DNA of 64,000 bases from Lophius americanus (taxonomy: Eukaryota; Chordata; Actinopteri; Lophiiformes; Lophiidae): the NCBI GenBank assembly GCA_037951165.1, contig JBBDHG010000112.1:1078501-1142500 (forward strand). The letters run 5' to 3'. Below the pieces are notes generated by a model that was given only the letters and a program-made list of their open reading frames with translations, was not told the origin of the DNA and made no database searches. Of the stretch, positions 12,262-24,509 are shown one piece after another; within the stretch, counting starts at the first letter, position 1, and the number at the start of each line of letters is the position of its first letter. The translations under genes and the position numbers were made by a program.

Positions 12262-12650
12262 GATGGAGAAAAGGAAGGTAGATCGTGTGTCCAAGAGACC
12301 AGGTGGAAAGGCAGCAAGGCTAAAAGCATCAGAAGACGGTTTTATAATGGTGTGGATGGAGGAGAAATGGGGTAAGGGTGATCCGGAAGGAGGAGTACGT
12401 GAAGAGTGTTCTGGAGATGAGGAGAGTGCCGGATGGAGTGATGAGTATGAAGATAGAAATGGAAGGTATGATGATGAACGTTGTCAGAGATTTTGCCCCA
12501 GAGGTTCGTGGTGTATTGGAAGTGAATGAGAATATCTGGTGTGGGTTTTATGAAGTGAAGGAGGGTATTCCATTAGTGAGAGACTGGTGGTTGGAGCGGA
12601 CATCAGTGGGCAAGATGATTTAGGGAGCCGAGGAGATCAGGAACATGTCT
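12262..12650 (+). mobile_element. RTE-like LINE endonuclease-domain remnant (broken)
   Basis: The frame from 12378 reads IRKEEYVKSVLEMRRV, then VMSMKIEMEGMMMNVVRDFA. This is the layout of the apurinic-endonuclease domain of RTE-type non-LTR retrotransposons (V..R..S..L..E..G...NVVSxYAPQ). The following G-A-D-x-x-G-H-type motif is present as GADISGQD but in the +1 frame relative to the first part (about 12596-12620), so at least one frameshift lies between. Only a few hundred bases survive and no reverse transcriptase was found. The element is dead. Clade assignment is from motif recall. Confidence 0.65.
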
Positions 12651-15600
12651 ACGCTATTTCATTGCGGATCTTGTTTCCTGTAGGACAGCCCATGTTGACT
12701 CAGAACACATAGCAAGCTTGACATGTGTGACACTTTAGTTTCTCTGACTAGTAACCAGTACTTTGTTGACTGAGACCAGAGGTTTCTGGCTGGTCTCATG
12801 CACAGATCTGAACTTAGGTTCTTACACACTTTTTATTGGTTCTGTTGTTGGTCCAATCTCAATCTTACAACCAAGCCTACTCTATATTAAAGTCATAAAA
12901 TAAACCAAAGTTTATCAAACCAAAGTCTGTCCATTAGTTACAGTTGCAGAGGTAAACTGTAAATACATGTGTACTCTAGAAGTGTAAATAACCTTTTGAC
13001 CACCTTCAAAAAAATGAAACAAGTACACACATTACCTTTTACTAAATGCAGGGGTATGTCCTGCAGATAGAGTTACAGCATGTTCCCAATCATCACCTCT
13101 CTAATCTTAGCCTGCATGCTTGATGGTATTGGTTATTTTTGTACACACTCTTCAATATTTATGTCCTAATTTGGGCTATTTTTCTCACATGTCTTTAAAC
13201 TGGAGTTATTTATAGCGATTAGACATCCTGTACTCTCAACCAGTCAGCCTCCCTCTGTGAATGACAATACATTGTAATAACCCAGGTTACACAAGTCTAA
13301 AGCCACAGTTTGTTGACTGCCAGACCCGCGTCTGAACTTTCACGCTTATCCTGCTCTCCTGATCTGCCACTTCCCCATCCTTCTCCTTGTGAGAACATAA
13401 ACAAACACTGTCATTATTATTGTGGGAAGTTTCAAGACACAACATTGCCCCCTGGCTCCTCCTATCCTCAGTTTGCAGAGCTCTGGAGCCGGGGGTCGCA
13501 GACCAGCGCTGTGGTAAGTCAGGTCTGAGTCACAGGATGTTGAAACAACATGCCTCAGGCCTCTGGCTGGAAATAGGACTTCGGAAGAGTGAATAGTTAA
13601 AGCCTTGATGTCTGGCTTGCCCAACTCCTGCTCCTCCTTGGAAACGAACAGGCCACACACAAACACTAACTCAAACCTCTCTGTCTAACAACTGACAAGG
13701 GCTCGGGGCCATGACTTCATTCCAAAGTTTCAATAACAATAGCAAACTGCAGACGGAAGAGGAAACTAATTGAGGAATTTTGTAATCTCTTTTGGCAACA
13801 CGTTGCCACTGATGCAGTTTGGGAAAGAGCCAGTTCACAGTGGAGATGAGCAGCCTTGCAGACGTTAGCCAAGTTATAGTCAAGACCGGGAGTAAATCAT
13901 GTGCTCCGCTGAAAATAACGGAGTCAAGAACGCTGTAATCTGACCATCTCGGAAGAAGTTGTTCTCACCTTGGATGTGCAACATCCAGGATTGGTGGTCT
14001 GATACTGAGTCTGTTTCCCCTGTAAACACTCATACAGTGTGGCGACATTTACCTCACAACCATGGCCCACTCTCAGGAAGTCATTAAGCGTTTCCTCTTT
14101 CTCCTATTTGATGGTAGTTGATCCATTTTCATGATAGGAGCTTATATCGATCTGCATAACCCTCTCAGGTTTATTGATTCATTTTTTGAAAAAAAAACAA
14201 CAACCATATTAGCCGCTTTATTTTTAAACGAATGTGCTTCAATTTCATGTTTGTCATTTTTCAAATGCATGGTTTAATCCACATATTTTCAAACAATTTC
14301 ATCCCCAGCAGAAAATACGGACTATAAATAGGATTAATTTAATTGTTGATTGTTAATGCACCATTTGTAGAAACTGTCACTTCTGTAAGTTAATTTGTTG
14401 CTTGAAATACAGTCAGTTGAAGTTGTGCACTATTAAATCTGAAAATATTAGGGTGGGAAAAAATCTGGATCTTGAGGCGAAATGTAAATTTAATATTATG
14501 ATGTGCATTCGAAATCTACCCACATGTCTGCAACCAGCTGCCTCAGTTCCGCCAATTTGGAACTGTTATTCATTTCTAATCCATTCCGAGAACATCCTGA
14601 TGTATATAGTGTGTGGCAGATGTAATATTTTTGCGAAGAACATACAGTTCTGCATACATACATGTGCTAGAATAAATCATTTGGATAAAGTGCTATAATG
14701 GATGTTAATATTAAATGCAGAGAGGATGTAGGGTCAGGAATACTGGCATCCTGTGAATGTTCAGCTTCACTTCGATCACTAATGAATTATTTTACATGCT
14801 GTTATGGAAAAATATGAATATAACAATATAACAATATTAAAGTTAGCTGGTTTGGGCTGCCTTATTCTGACATTTCTTTTTGTTTTTATATTGTTTTATT
14901 TATTTTCATATATGCATTAGAACACCACATCATCCAGCCGAAAGTGAGTTTCTAATTCGAAACATGTTTCAGCATATTAAAATGTCATAGTTCTAAGGAA
15001 GATCTGAAAGTTTGATTATTATGAATGCTATCATAATATATGCATATCAAACTTTTCTGATTTGAGGAAAGTTCAGCTGGCCTCTCGATTTTCCCCAGGA
15101 AATGTTTCTATGTACCTGTCGCGAGCTGGCTGTCAATGTTTGTGTGCCTGCACTTTATGTGTGAAAGGAAGAAACTAAAAAACGGCGTCCCCATATTCCC
15201 AGTGTGAAGAGAAGTGCAAGGCAGACTTTGATGTTGTGCAGCAGTCCCTATTTTCCCAAAACCAACATACCTTTTCCCTCCAAGCCCTCGCTGATCGGGG
15301 AGCTGTGACATTGACCTGTCTTTGACTGTCCTGTGTATTTATCATGCCTCCTTCTCTGGATGTGTTGCTCTCGCTGTCACTTTGACAATATGTGGATAAA
15401 GTTGTCACAGACACATCCTGTCAGGAAGGACATTCAGGTTCAAGCTCGCCGTGCAGTGTTCCTTCCCAGTTCCTTATCAACGATAAAGCTAATCCTTCAG
15501 ACATGCACATGGCCTCATGGCCCCTTTAACCACCCATCAGTGTGGCAAAAAGAACAAATCAGGGCGAGGATAGAAACGAAGGGGGAAAAAAACAGAAAAA

Positions 15601-16687
15601 TATGCTGGTGGAAGGGGAGAGGATTTCCAGACCGCTGTAGATGGAGAGGTCAGGATAGTGAAGATGGGAAAATCAAAGACGGTGTGCTCATAATGTGTGA
15701 AATGTGTGAAGAAACAGAGCAGGGGATGAGAGTCTGTGCACAGAAAGAGAGGAGTGGGCAGCCATGGTGACCTCGCCTCTGTTTATAGATAAGTATGCTG
15801 CGGTGCATTTGTGGGAAAACAAGTCCCTCAATGATCTGTGTGTGACCTTGAGTTAAGTGTCTTACACACATATGAGGAGTGAAAACACAATACGTATGAT
15901 GGAGCGGGGTATGTCGGGGGAAGATGCTGGCTTTACTGAAGGGTATTTTTAGTTCAGGACATTATAATAGAGATAGAGTTGTCTCAAAGAGGAAGGCAAA
16001 CCTTTCCTTTTGAAAATAACTTGCTATATGTCTCACTTTATCTTCTGAGAATCCTCATGGTCAGCATGACATATCGAAGCAAAGGAAGTGAGCTATCAGG
16101 AACAAGGTTGTGGAGTCAAATGGTGGCTTCTCTCACATTTGCTGTAACGTGCCAGATCCCGGGCCCAGTTCATAAATTGTTGACCAAAGCTTCTATTTAT
16201 TGCCTCTTTACTTTTATTTTCATATCTTTCGTCCTGCTCACAATAGGTAATCCAAAGAAAAATTCACCAGTGATGTTTATGTGTAGGAAGCAAGAAGAAA
16301 AATAATCTATAGGATCGTGCTCAAAATATACCAAAGAGTCTAATCAATCATAAAATTGTTGCAGATTATTGTTGCAGATTAACTTTTTGCCAAATGGCTG
16401 ATCAAATAACCTCTAGTAATAACCTTTAGCGTTTGAGAAAAATCTGAATGGAATCGTGAGATAATCAAACTCAGGTTTGAAACATTTTGTGTACAAATAT
16501 TTTTTATATGTTTAAGTATGTGTTGTCAGCATTGATCTGTAAGATACTACAAATGGCTCATGTAATTGTGAAGAATAGCCACCTGTGACACTTGTGCCAC
16601 AACTTGAATACTACCTGTGTAATATTGTACATGTCCCTTTTTTTGTGTGTGTTCTCGACCTTTTCTATCAGAAATGGCAATAACTTT

Positions 16688-16993
16688 TTCAGTAATTTGT
16701 GCCATAGTGGCTCTTCTGTGGGATTTATGAGCATCAATGAAACTTTGGCACCCATGGCCCAAGCGCCAATCCAGTTATCCGTCCTCAGACCACTAATCAC
16801 TGTATACTGGGAAAACCCAACAAGACATGCAGTCTGGAGATGCTCTAACTGTAGTCTAACTTTCATCATTGGCCTTTGTCAGAATCTAATCCTAAAACGG
16901 TATATCCCCCCACTGAAATTTGCCTTTTTAATGATGTAATCACTGTTATTCTGACTTCAACTGTCAATGGTTACAATGCTATTGCTGATCAGT
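16688..16993 (+). repeat. Dispersed repeat family A, copy 2
   Basis: Shares with copies 1 and 3 the TCTTCTGTGGGAT block (16712), CACCCATGGCCC, the AACCCAACAAGACATGCAG block, TCTGGAGATGCTCTAAC, and a 3' end AATGCTATTGCTGATCAGT. It lacks part of the 3' middle present in copies 1 and 3. Confidence 0.7.
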
Positions 16994-17744
16994 TTAAATG
17001 AGTAAATAGTGAGATTTCAAATGCCAAGCCTTACAGTAGCTTGATGCTGGCCATTTATATAACTTGGTGTTTGGCTTCAAAATTCTCTCACTAAGCTCTA
17101 GGATAAAACGTATGTATGGTAATAAATCAGTTAATCTTTGAAGCTTTGGGGGAAATGAATTTGGAAAGAGAATGTGAAAAAAAAGTGTTGCTGAAACCTC
17201 TTTAAAACATGTGCATACATGACTTTGTCTGAAGCTGACGCCGGGACTCGTGGTGCAGTAGAAAAATGTGCACAACCTCATTGATAGTGATCCACAGCTA
17301 GTATGTATGATTTGCATAAATCAAAATTTGAATGTAGTAACATGTATCAACCCTTTATACACGGCACCGCGTAACCTTGGTTATAATTTCATAAGTGCAG
17401 AGGTGTTTGATCAGACAGAGACAGACTGGAGGCAACGAGTGCAGATGGACCGACGCTCCATGGATCAAACTGACAACCTGAGAGGCAGCTGTTGTCAATG
17501 AGAATTTTCAACTTGACTTAGTTGGTCTCTCTGAGATTTATTGGATCACTGAACGCATCATTAGGCCCATAATCACAATGCTGAGCTGGCTGCGGTGATC
17601 TTTCCAAAGGCCTCAGTCTCCCTTATAAGTAGTTGATCTATTGATAGACTGTATAGCTTCCGTCATCTCTCTCATTGCTACTATTTTAGATCAACTATCT
17701 CACACAGGCAGTGGTTTGGGCCTCAACTTCACCTGGAACACCAA

Positions 17745-17767
17745 ACACACACACACACACACACACA
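17745..17767. repeat. (CA)n microsatellite
   Basis: Uninterrupted CA dinucleotides, followed by a short imperfect extension to about 17777. Confidence 0.95.
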
Positions 17768-17883
17768 AGCACACACCCATTTAACATAGTTAAATGACCA
17801 CATCCCATTTAAAATAGTTAATGTAAGACAACATGAGAGGAAACTCGATTCACTCCGCAGAAAAGTTTGTTGTCCAGATGATG

Positions 17884-17888
17884 AACAG
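17884..17888 (+). repeat. Target-site duplication, left (AACAG)
   Basis: The pentamer AACAG lies immediately before the TG that opens the palindromic element and is repeated at 18373-18377 immediately after its closing CA. Five base pairs is the usual duplication of many LTR elements. Confidence 0.7.
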
Positions 17889-18372
17889 TGTCACGCCTCT
17901 GTGTTCCTTTCTCCCTCTGTGTCTGTCTTGTGATTGGTGATCATGCTCACCTATGTTTCCCCTCCAGCTGTGTCTCATTGTCTCGTTATGTGTGTATAAA
18001 GTCTGTCCTTACCTTCCCTTCTGGGCCAGTTCGTTGCATGATGTCCTTGTGTCGTCACGTGTTCCAACCCCTCCCAGTGTATGTACGGTAAAGTAACTTC
18101 CAGTTATTTCGGTGCCGGTGATTTCCTCGTGTCTTATGGGAAAATAAATATATTTTGTACCAGCAATACATGGTATGCGTCTGCATTTGGGTCCGGGCAA
18201 AACCCCTCAGAAGTGTGCTTAACAGAACGAACTGGCCCAGAAGGGAAGGTAAGGACAGACTTTATACACACATAACGAGACAATGAGACACAGCTGGAGG
18301 GGAAACACAGGTGAGCATGATCACCAATCACAAGACAGACACAGAGGGAGAAAGGAACACAGAGGCGTGACA
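17889..18372. mobile_element. Palindromic LTR-like element with 147-bp inverted arms
   Basis: The left arm (17889-18035) and right arm (18226-18372) are reverse complements with one mismatch, in the CACCTATG/CACCTGTG block. Termini are TGTCACGCC and GGCGTGACA, flanked by AACAG on both sides. The left arm carries TATAAA at 17995-18000. The 190-bp spacer carries AATAAA at 18143-18148 and TCTGCATTTGGGTCC, which I associate with the 3' part of fish Ty3/Gypsy LTRs. The simplest reading is a solo LTR whose 3' end has been replaced by an inverted copy of its own 5' 147 bp. The alternative is a fold-back DNA element (MITE) with long terminal inverted repeats. No protein is encoded; open frames in the arms mirror each other. 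Confidence 0.75.
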
Positions 18373-18377
18373 AACAG
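18373..18377 (+). repeat. Target-site duplication, right (AACAG)
   Basis: Matches 17884-17888 exactly and abuts the CA end of the palindromic element. Confidence 0.7.
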
Positions 18378-20312
18378 TGAATCAAATGTTTACCTACAAC
18401 TTTGCTAAATATAATATATATACATCAGAACACCAACAATAATGGCAATTTTATCATTTGTAAAGCAATGAGCCAGCTGTGATAAAGATATTAAACAAAA
18501 GTGCAGTTAGGGGGTCCGATGGTGCCTTGTTTTGAAGATAGCAGTGTTTATAGCAAGAAGCACAATTATTGCGCTCAACAACAAGAAAGTACGTACCTCT
18601 CATGCTATTGTTACCATTTTATTGTTGTACCATTGCCCATGTGGGGATGTTGCCATGTGAAGGTCACTTTACTCAGATTAAGAATTGAGTAATACCATCA
18701 AATTCCTTGACCCTCGAAATCCACAGAATGCAAGTTAACGATGTGCCGATCATCAGCACTTTATTTCACTTTCCAAAGTGGTTTATCTGAATCTGTTTTT
18801 TATATAAATATAACGTATTAACTTTCACAGACACATGGAATCTGCACTATTTCAGCTACGTATTGGTGGGAGGGTCATGCATCTGCTGTTTCTGTACCAT
18901 GATCCAGAACAATATATATTGCACCTTAGAAATAGATTTCATAATCTCCCAAATCCGTATTACGATCTTTATCTAGATTAAGATCTGAGTCTGGATCTAT
19001 CTGGAATAACAACGGACAGTATATCGGACTGGCTTGACTGATTGAGAGACAACAGGAGAATGCTGCAGTGAAAGGGAGGTAGTTCAGTTGTCTCAGCTGT
19101 AGGTGAGATTGTCTGAAATGTAAGAAGAGAAAGTGGTAAAAGTGTAAATCACCAACACAGTAGGCCAGAGGATAATCCAGGAACGTTATTTTGTTTAAAT
19201 TCATGACCCTCTTCTTGGACATCTCAAACACTCGCAGATTCCCTCGTGCATGTATGCACAGTAGCTAAAAGAAGGTTCCTGCTTCCTGACTCCCTTTGCA
19301 GCTATATACCGAGTATACCACACCAATAAAGGAGAGAGTCTCTCTCCATTCAGACATATTAATCCCGCCATTTAGAGACTGCCGCAGAGGCGACTACAGA
19401 GAGAACAAGCAGCAGTTTGCTTTGCTGCGTGTGTGCATGTTTGTGTGTGTGAGTGTGTCTGTGAGTGACAAAGACGTGTTACATGCAAGGTAGTAGGCAG
19501 TAATTTTGCTTAAGGTTATGTTGCAATGCAAGAGTAGGATATGCAAATATATGCATTTGTAATTCATTATTTATTCATGCATGATTAATTTATTTTCTTG
19601 GCTGACTCAAGGCTAGTTATTCCTTGAATCTGATAAATTCCTAATGAAGCCATGACATTAGTAGGTGAAAAATTAAGGGAAACTCAACATCTACAGGTTA
19701 GATGCTCCTCTCTCTGGTCCAAGGCTGAAGGAATGAACATATTTCCACCCAAAGATATTCCCATATATACGATATGCTATGACTATGTCTACTACTGCAC
19801 ACACTTCCATAGGGGTAAAACTGAGTTATCATCTAGTGGTCAATTTCATACCCATCAATACTTGGGATAGACCCATCATTTTCTCCAGTTTTTCCACTGC
19901 TGCAGGAGCAACATTTAATAACCCACTTTACTTTAATTCTATTGCAAACACAACTTTGTGTCAGGGATAACAAAGTCAACAGCAGAGTCAGATACAGGAG
20001 TTCAGTCTTCATGTTGAGCTTTGATGGAGATTCAATTTTTGATGTTTCAATCAGGTCCAGTAATAAATAATTACTGGACCTCGAGGAACAGAAGACATAA
20101 TAAGTAAGTAAATGCATATATACTGTTGAGTATACAGATATGTAAAAGATATATTTTTGGGACCTTTGTGGGTTTTAGGGAGTAGCTTCTAGTGTCATAA
20201 TGAGTGTGATGTTGTTCCTTTTTATTCAGCTGTCAGATTATAGCCATGGAAGGTACTTGATGTTTTGGTGTAGTTTTTTTCTCTTTTTTTATTTACTGTA
20301 ATTTCTTCAACC

Positions 20313-20332
20313 TTTTTTTTTTTTTTTTTTTT
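20313..20332. repeat. Poly-T run
   Basis: Twenty T residues within a wider T-rich stretch from about 20272. It could be the A-tail of a decayed minus-strand retroelement, but no body is recognised to its left. Confidence 0.9.
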
Positions 20333-21973
20333 ACAGTGCAATAGATATTTAATTATCAGCGTCAGGTGAGAACTCTGTAGAGAAAACAAGGTGTTAGGGA
20401 ATTTTTATAACCAATATCTTACGACCCTTCCAATTCGTAGAATTCCTACACCCTCCCAATAATGATCACATGGTGACAAAATCGGTTCATGTTTATTTGA
20501 CATGGCCCAAAGCTCCCTTTTCTTTGTTTTGGTCAGATTTAATTTCATTTATACATAGCATTGTATCTCTTTGTCTCTGTGTGATATTTGGAATGAGTGA
20601 ATTGATTGGGGTTATGTTAATGCCCCCTACTGAATGGAAACTGGAGTACGACACCACAGGGGTACGGCTGTAGTGCTGCATAAGTGCTGCATATGCAGAC
20701 TCATAACAGCCCTCTAGTTGAGCTGTGGAATAAAAGCACATTGGATGTCATTTACTCCTGCTTAAAAACTAGAGAATTAAGTGTTATGTGCATTACCTGA
20801 GAGGAAGTGGGAAGTATGTGAGGAGTTTAAGAGACTTTGTTTGAGCACCTGACTATGACAATGTCACTCTCGTTCTCCACTATGTGGAGAACGATATTTC
20901 TCAACCATTAGTCCTTCAGACCTGTGACATTTAATCTCACTAAGACCTCACTTACTCTGTTCACTGGGTAACAACATTCTTCAGATAATCAGCAAGCCTG
21001 CTGCGCGAGCTTTTTGTGTTCCCATCAGAGCACACAAACTGCACCCCTATGTGATAAACAAGAAGCAAGTGTTCTACATAACTCTCATCTATTTTATGTA
21101 GATGGTGTGAACTGTGTGTAAAGATTCTCGCAGTTTTAGTAGCTGTTATTTTTAGGACCTTTGGGTTTTTTGTGCAGTTTGAAACGATCAATAATACAGG
21201 TTTCATAATATGGTAATACATAAGTATACATAATAAGTATATTTGCTATGCAAATCTTAAGGAGCTATGTGTACCTTCCTTATTGCAGGCAGGTATTGTA
21301 ATTCCTGGCTGCGGGGGCCAATATGGGAATATGGGACACAAATCTTATATGTTGAGTGCTACAAACTTAAATCAAGGTCAGGTTTGAACTGATAAAAAAT
21401 ATAAATAAATAAATATATATATATATATGTATTCCGGATTTTATTGAGAAAGAAGAAGATTAAAACCACAAAACTGATTGGAAATGTATAATCATAATAT
21501 ATGATAAACCCAGCTGTTGCTGTGAAGTTTATTCAAGGCCTTTAATGATGACTTGTGACAAATATGGACGATTTATTCTGATATCTTATGTTGATTTGTA
21601 ATTTAGTTCTGATTTGTGAATTATCATATGTACCAACACGTTTTTGCAACACTGTTTGTATGTTGTGCTGCCTGTCTTAACCAGGATAGTCTGAAATAGA
21701 TTTATGCTATCTCAATGAGACTCTGTAATTTAAATGAAAGTTAATTACAGAAAACAAACATTCAATTTGAATAACACTAACCCATAATCATTTTGGTAAT
21801 ATATTGATAGCAAAAACACAGTTAATCTTGATTCCCAGTATCTCAAATGTGAGGATTACCATCCTATATTTGCTACACATGACAGTAATCCGAATATTTT
21901 GGGTTGTACATTGTTGGAAAATAATTATTATCTTTTTCAATATTTTCTAACAATAAAGTGATTAATTAGCAGA

Positions 21974-22001
21974 TAGAATAGAATGGAATAGAATAGGATA
22001 T
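21974..22001. repeat. Imperfect (GAATA)n tract
   Basis: Short tandem pentamers of the form TAGAA/GAATA with one G variant. Confidence 0.8.
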
Positions 22002-24074
22002 AAAAGAGCATTATTGCAATTTACAAATGGATAGGACAGTCATTTCTTGTGCTTTGCTCAGAGAGTTTGTATTATAAAAGCAAAAGATGAGCAGTTAAAG
22101 AACGCTTGGATTGGATTAGTATAAATACTAAAATAAATGAAAAAATACACATTATAAAAATTGAATAAAAGTAGACATTATGCTGTTCAAAATATGAACT
22201 CTAATATTCCACTAACCATTAAGAATGTCATCTCCTACAATCTGATATGGGTAATTTGCATGTGGAAGTAGCTGATTAACTGTTAGATCAGGCTATTCTC
22301 CTACAGATCACGCTCACACAATTCCTTTGTCAGCAATGGTGGACAAAGTCATTATGGAGGGTCGCCGCAATGGTAACAGGAAAACATGTTTGTAAATCTA
22401 ATAGACGAATGGGAGAATGATTCAATCAAATCCTGTCTTGCCCTCTTACACACACCCTACAAAGATGATCGACTGTCATCACACTGCTGTCAGCACAGAA
22501 AACAATGACAGAAATGAATGTCTGCATCACAATCTTTATTCATTCTGATGATATACTGGTATCCCAGTGATTTCTTTCTGTATATCAGCAAGCTGGTGAG
22601 ATTTTTTCTAAAACTAAATTTTGAAAGATATTTAAATAAATATTTACTAAATTGATTTTACTATAAGTAAAAAATGTTTATCTCTTCATATTTGGAACAA
22701 TTAAACCGACAATGCAGTAATAGATATGTATACATACTGAAATCGTTGAAACGTAGGAGCGATAGAGCTGAAGATGTGAGAAATAAGTAAAACAGTAAAC
22801 AGAGCCAAAACAATTCATCCATTTGTTCGGTTCAATTGTAACAACAATGTCATCCAGTTGTTAGTGTATGTTGACAAATCATTATGTGTCCTTATAGTGG
22901 CGTTTTTCGTACCAAGAAGGCTGGAAAACAGTTGAAAAGTGACACAATATTGAACATTTTTTGAAGATAACTCGTTGATGGCATTTTTAAAAATGTGTCA
23001 GTGCAAATTTGCATCTTCCTGGCAGAGAGCTATCTGGCAGTAATGGCAGCGTCGGTGTAGCAGATAGTCCAGATCCGGAACCTGCGTATTGAGTGGCGGG
23101 GATCCGCTCCGGGTTTTCCCGCGCATCGCAGGCCCTGCTGAGGTGACTGGCAGGACTTGTTTACTGCTGGAGAGGCTCGCGCAGAGAGAGGGACGGAATA
23201 GAGGGGGATTCGGAGCAAGAGCTAGCGCGAAACGGAACGGGAATCCAAGTTTTTACACTAGACCTGTCTTTTTAATTCCTTTTTTATTTGTTAATTCCAT
23301 CTTGTTTGATCGTCCTTGACATAATCCGGACTTTGTGCATGTCTGATATGTTTTTGTTTTATTTCAACTCCATTGCCGACACTGAAAGCTGGTTTGTTTT
23401 GGATGAGCTAGCTAGTCTTAGCTGTTTTTCCCAATGAGCTAACGTTAATCCGAGAAAATCAGCGTAAGGCGCGGTGGAGTTTTCTACTTCACGTCTATCT
23501 CAAACAGAACCGTTTTTTTTCTTTCGTTTCCCACCTGGTAGTTATTGGGAGCGAGTACATTTACCTCTGGGTTTTCCTTGGCTGGATTCTATCTCCAGTT
23601 TCGTCGTTTTTACGGTGGTTTGTAGGCGGCGTGGCGATCAGCGGGGGTGAAGGAGTTCAGAGGAAGGTCGTAGTAGGAAAGGCTGCACGTTTTTCCTGCA
23701 CGTAGCTCCTCTGAAGGGTTTCCTGGGATGTGCTCCCATCTGTCTTAAAAAGGACGACCTTACCCCAGCATCAGGGGTATCATAAAGACCTATGGACTGA
23801 AAGAAAGGTTGCAAACCTTTCACATCTCCCATTCTCCACTCGGTATTTGACGATATTCATAACTGGAGCCTGCTGGAGGAGCAGACGCGGTGGCTGGTTT
23901 GAACGCCGTGCAGAGGACTCATACGTCTCGGTGCCTTTCATCATCAGAGCGGTACATTACAGAGAAATGATCCCGGGGCTAGTGGACTTCCTTTGGGGAC
24001 CTCAAAACTAGTCTTCTGCGTGTGGGATATTAATACAGCTGTTTTTGATCTATTGAAGCATCAGAATTAAGCAG

Positions 24075-24161
24075 ATGAACGCGGACTGTCACCTTCGCTT
24101 CTGGAAAATGAAGATTTTAACTCGCACATGCGTTGCCAGAACCCAGGATCACGTTATTTAG
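24075..24161 (+). other. Upstream open reading frame in the insr leader (28 codons)
   Basis: ATG at 24075, TAG stop at 24159-24161, 254 nt before the receptor start codon and in a different frame. A shorter uORF (six codons) starts at 23728. If this stretch is in the mRNA, such frames would be expected to reduce initiation at the main start. Coding value of the peptide is not suggested. Confidence 0.35.
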
Positions 24162-24373
24162 TAGTCTGCAGTTCTTCCAGGGCTCAAATACATCACAAAC
24201 TTGGCTGGAAAGATACTCATTATTAATTAATTATTACACCTCCCCCCACTTACGGGGGGCAACTTTGAATCAGTGACATCTTTTACACCTTAATTTTAAG
24301 TATTTTTTTTAAGCGCTTTTGGTATTTCTTGCGAAGCAAGATAACCGCCCTACAAGATTGGAGTTGTTTTTTT

Positions 24374-24376
24374 TAG
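24374..24376 (+). other. In-frame stop upstream of the insr start codon
   Basis: TAG in frame with the ATG at 24416 and 42 nt before it. This makes 24416 the first possible in-frame start in this exon. Confidence 0.85.
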
Positions 24377-24415
24377 AAGCTTCAAGAGGAAACCAGAATT
24401 TACCCTGAAGTCAGA

Positions 24416-24509
24416 ATGAGGCGGTGGACGATGAAGCTGCGAGCACAAATTGTGCTGTTTATCATCGGCACCTGTATTATATGCCAGTGTGGACTAATAA
24501 GAGGAGAAA
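24416..24509 (+). CDS. insr: Insulin receptor exon 1 (signal peptide)
   Basis: Encodes MRRWTMKLRAQIVLF, then IIGTCIICQCGLIRGE: a basic N-region, a hydrophobic core of about 12 residues and small residues before the mature N-terminus, so a typical secretory signal peptide. The donor GTAAGT at 24510 splits a codon after one base (A). Joining to exon 2 gives GE-IC, equivalent to the GEVC start of mature human INSR and the EIC of IGF1R. A second Met at codon 6 (24431) could also start translation and would keep the hydrophobic core. Signal sequences are not conserved enough to identify the gene alone; the link rests on phase, orientation and the exon 2 match. Confidence 0.85.

Larger units (their letters stand above)
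23030..24415 (+). promoter_or_regulatory. insr: insr promoter / 5' UTR region
   Basis: Base composition shifts here. 23040-23260 and 23460-23960 are much richer in G+C and CpG than the AT-rich flanks, as expected of a CpG-type promoter of a broadly expressed gene. Visible elements include an ETS-like CCGGAA at 23075-23080 and a GC box GGCGGGG at 23095-23101. No convincing TATA box was placed. The transcription start is probably between about 23.1 and 23.6 kb, giving a long leader with several upstream ATGs (for example 23728 and 24075). The start site and any 5' UTR intron cannot be fixed without RNA data. Confidence 0.55.

Noticed and set aside
15333..15770. 145-codon plus-strand open frame
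   Set aside because: Low-complexity charged composition, non-ATG start, no homology recognised; likely chance in purine-rich DNA.
17888..18385. Two nearly identical cysteine/serine-rich open frames on opposite strands
   Set aside because: They are the same sequence read from the two inverted arms of the palindromic element, not a gene pair.
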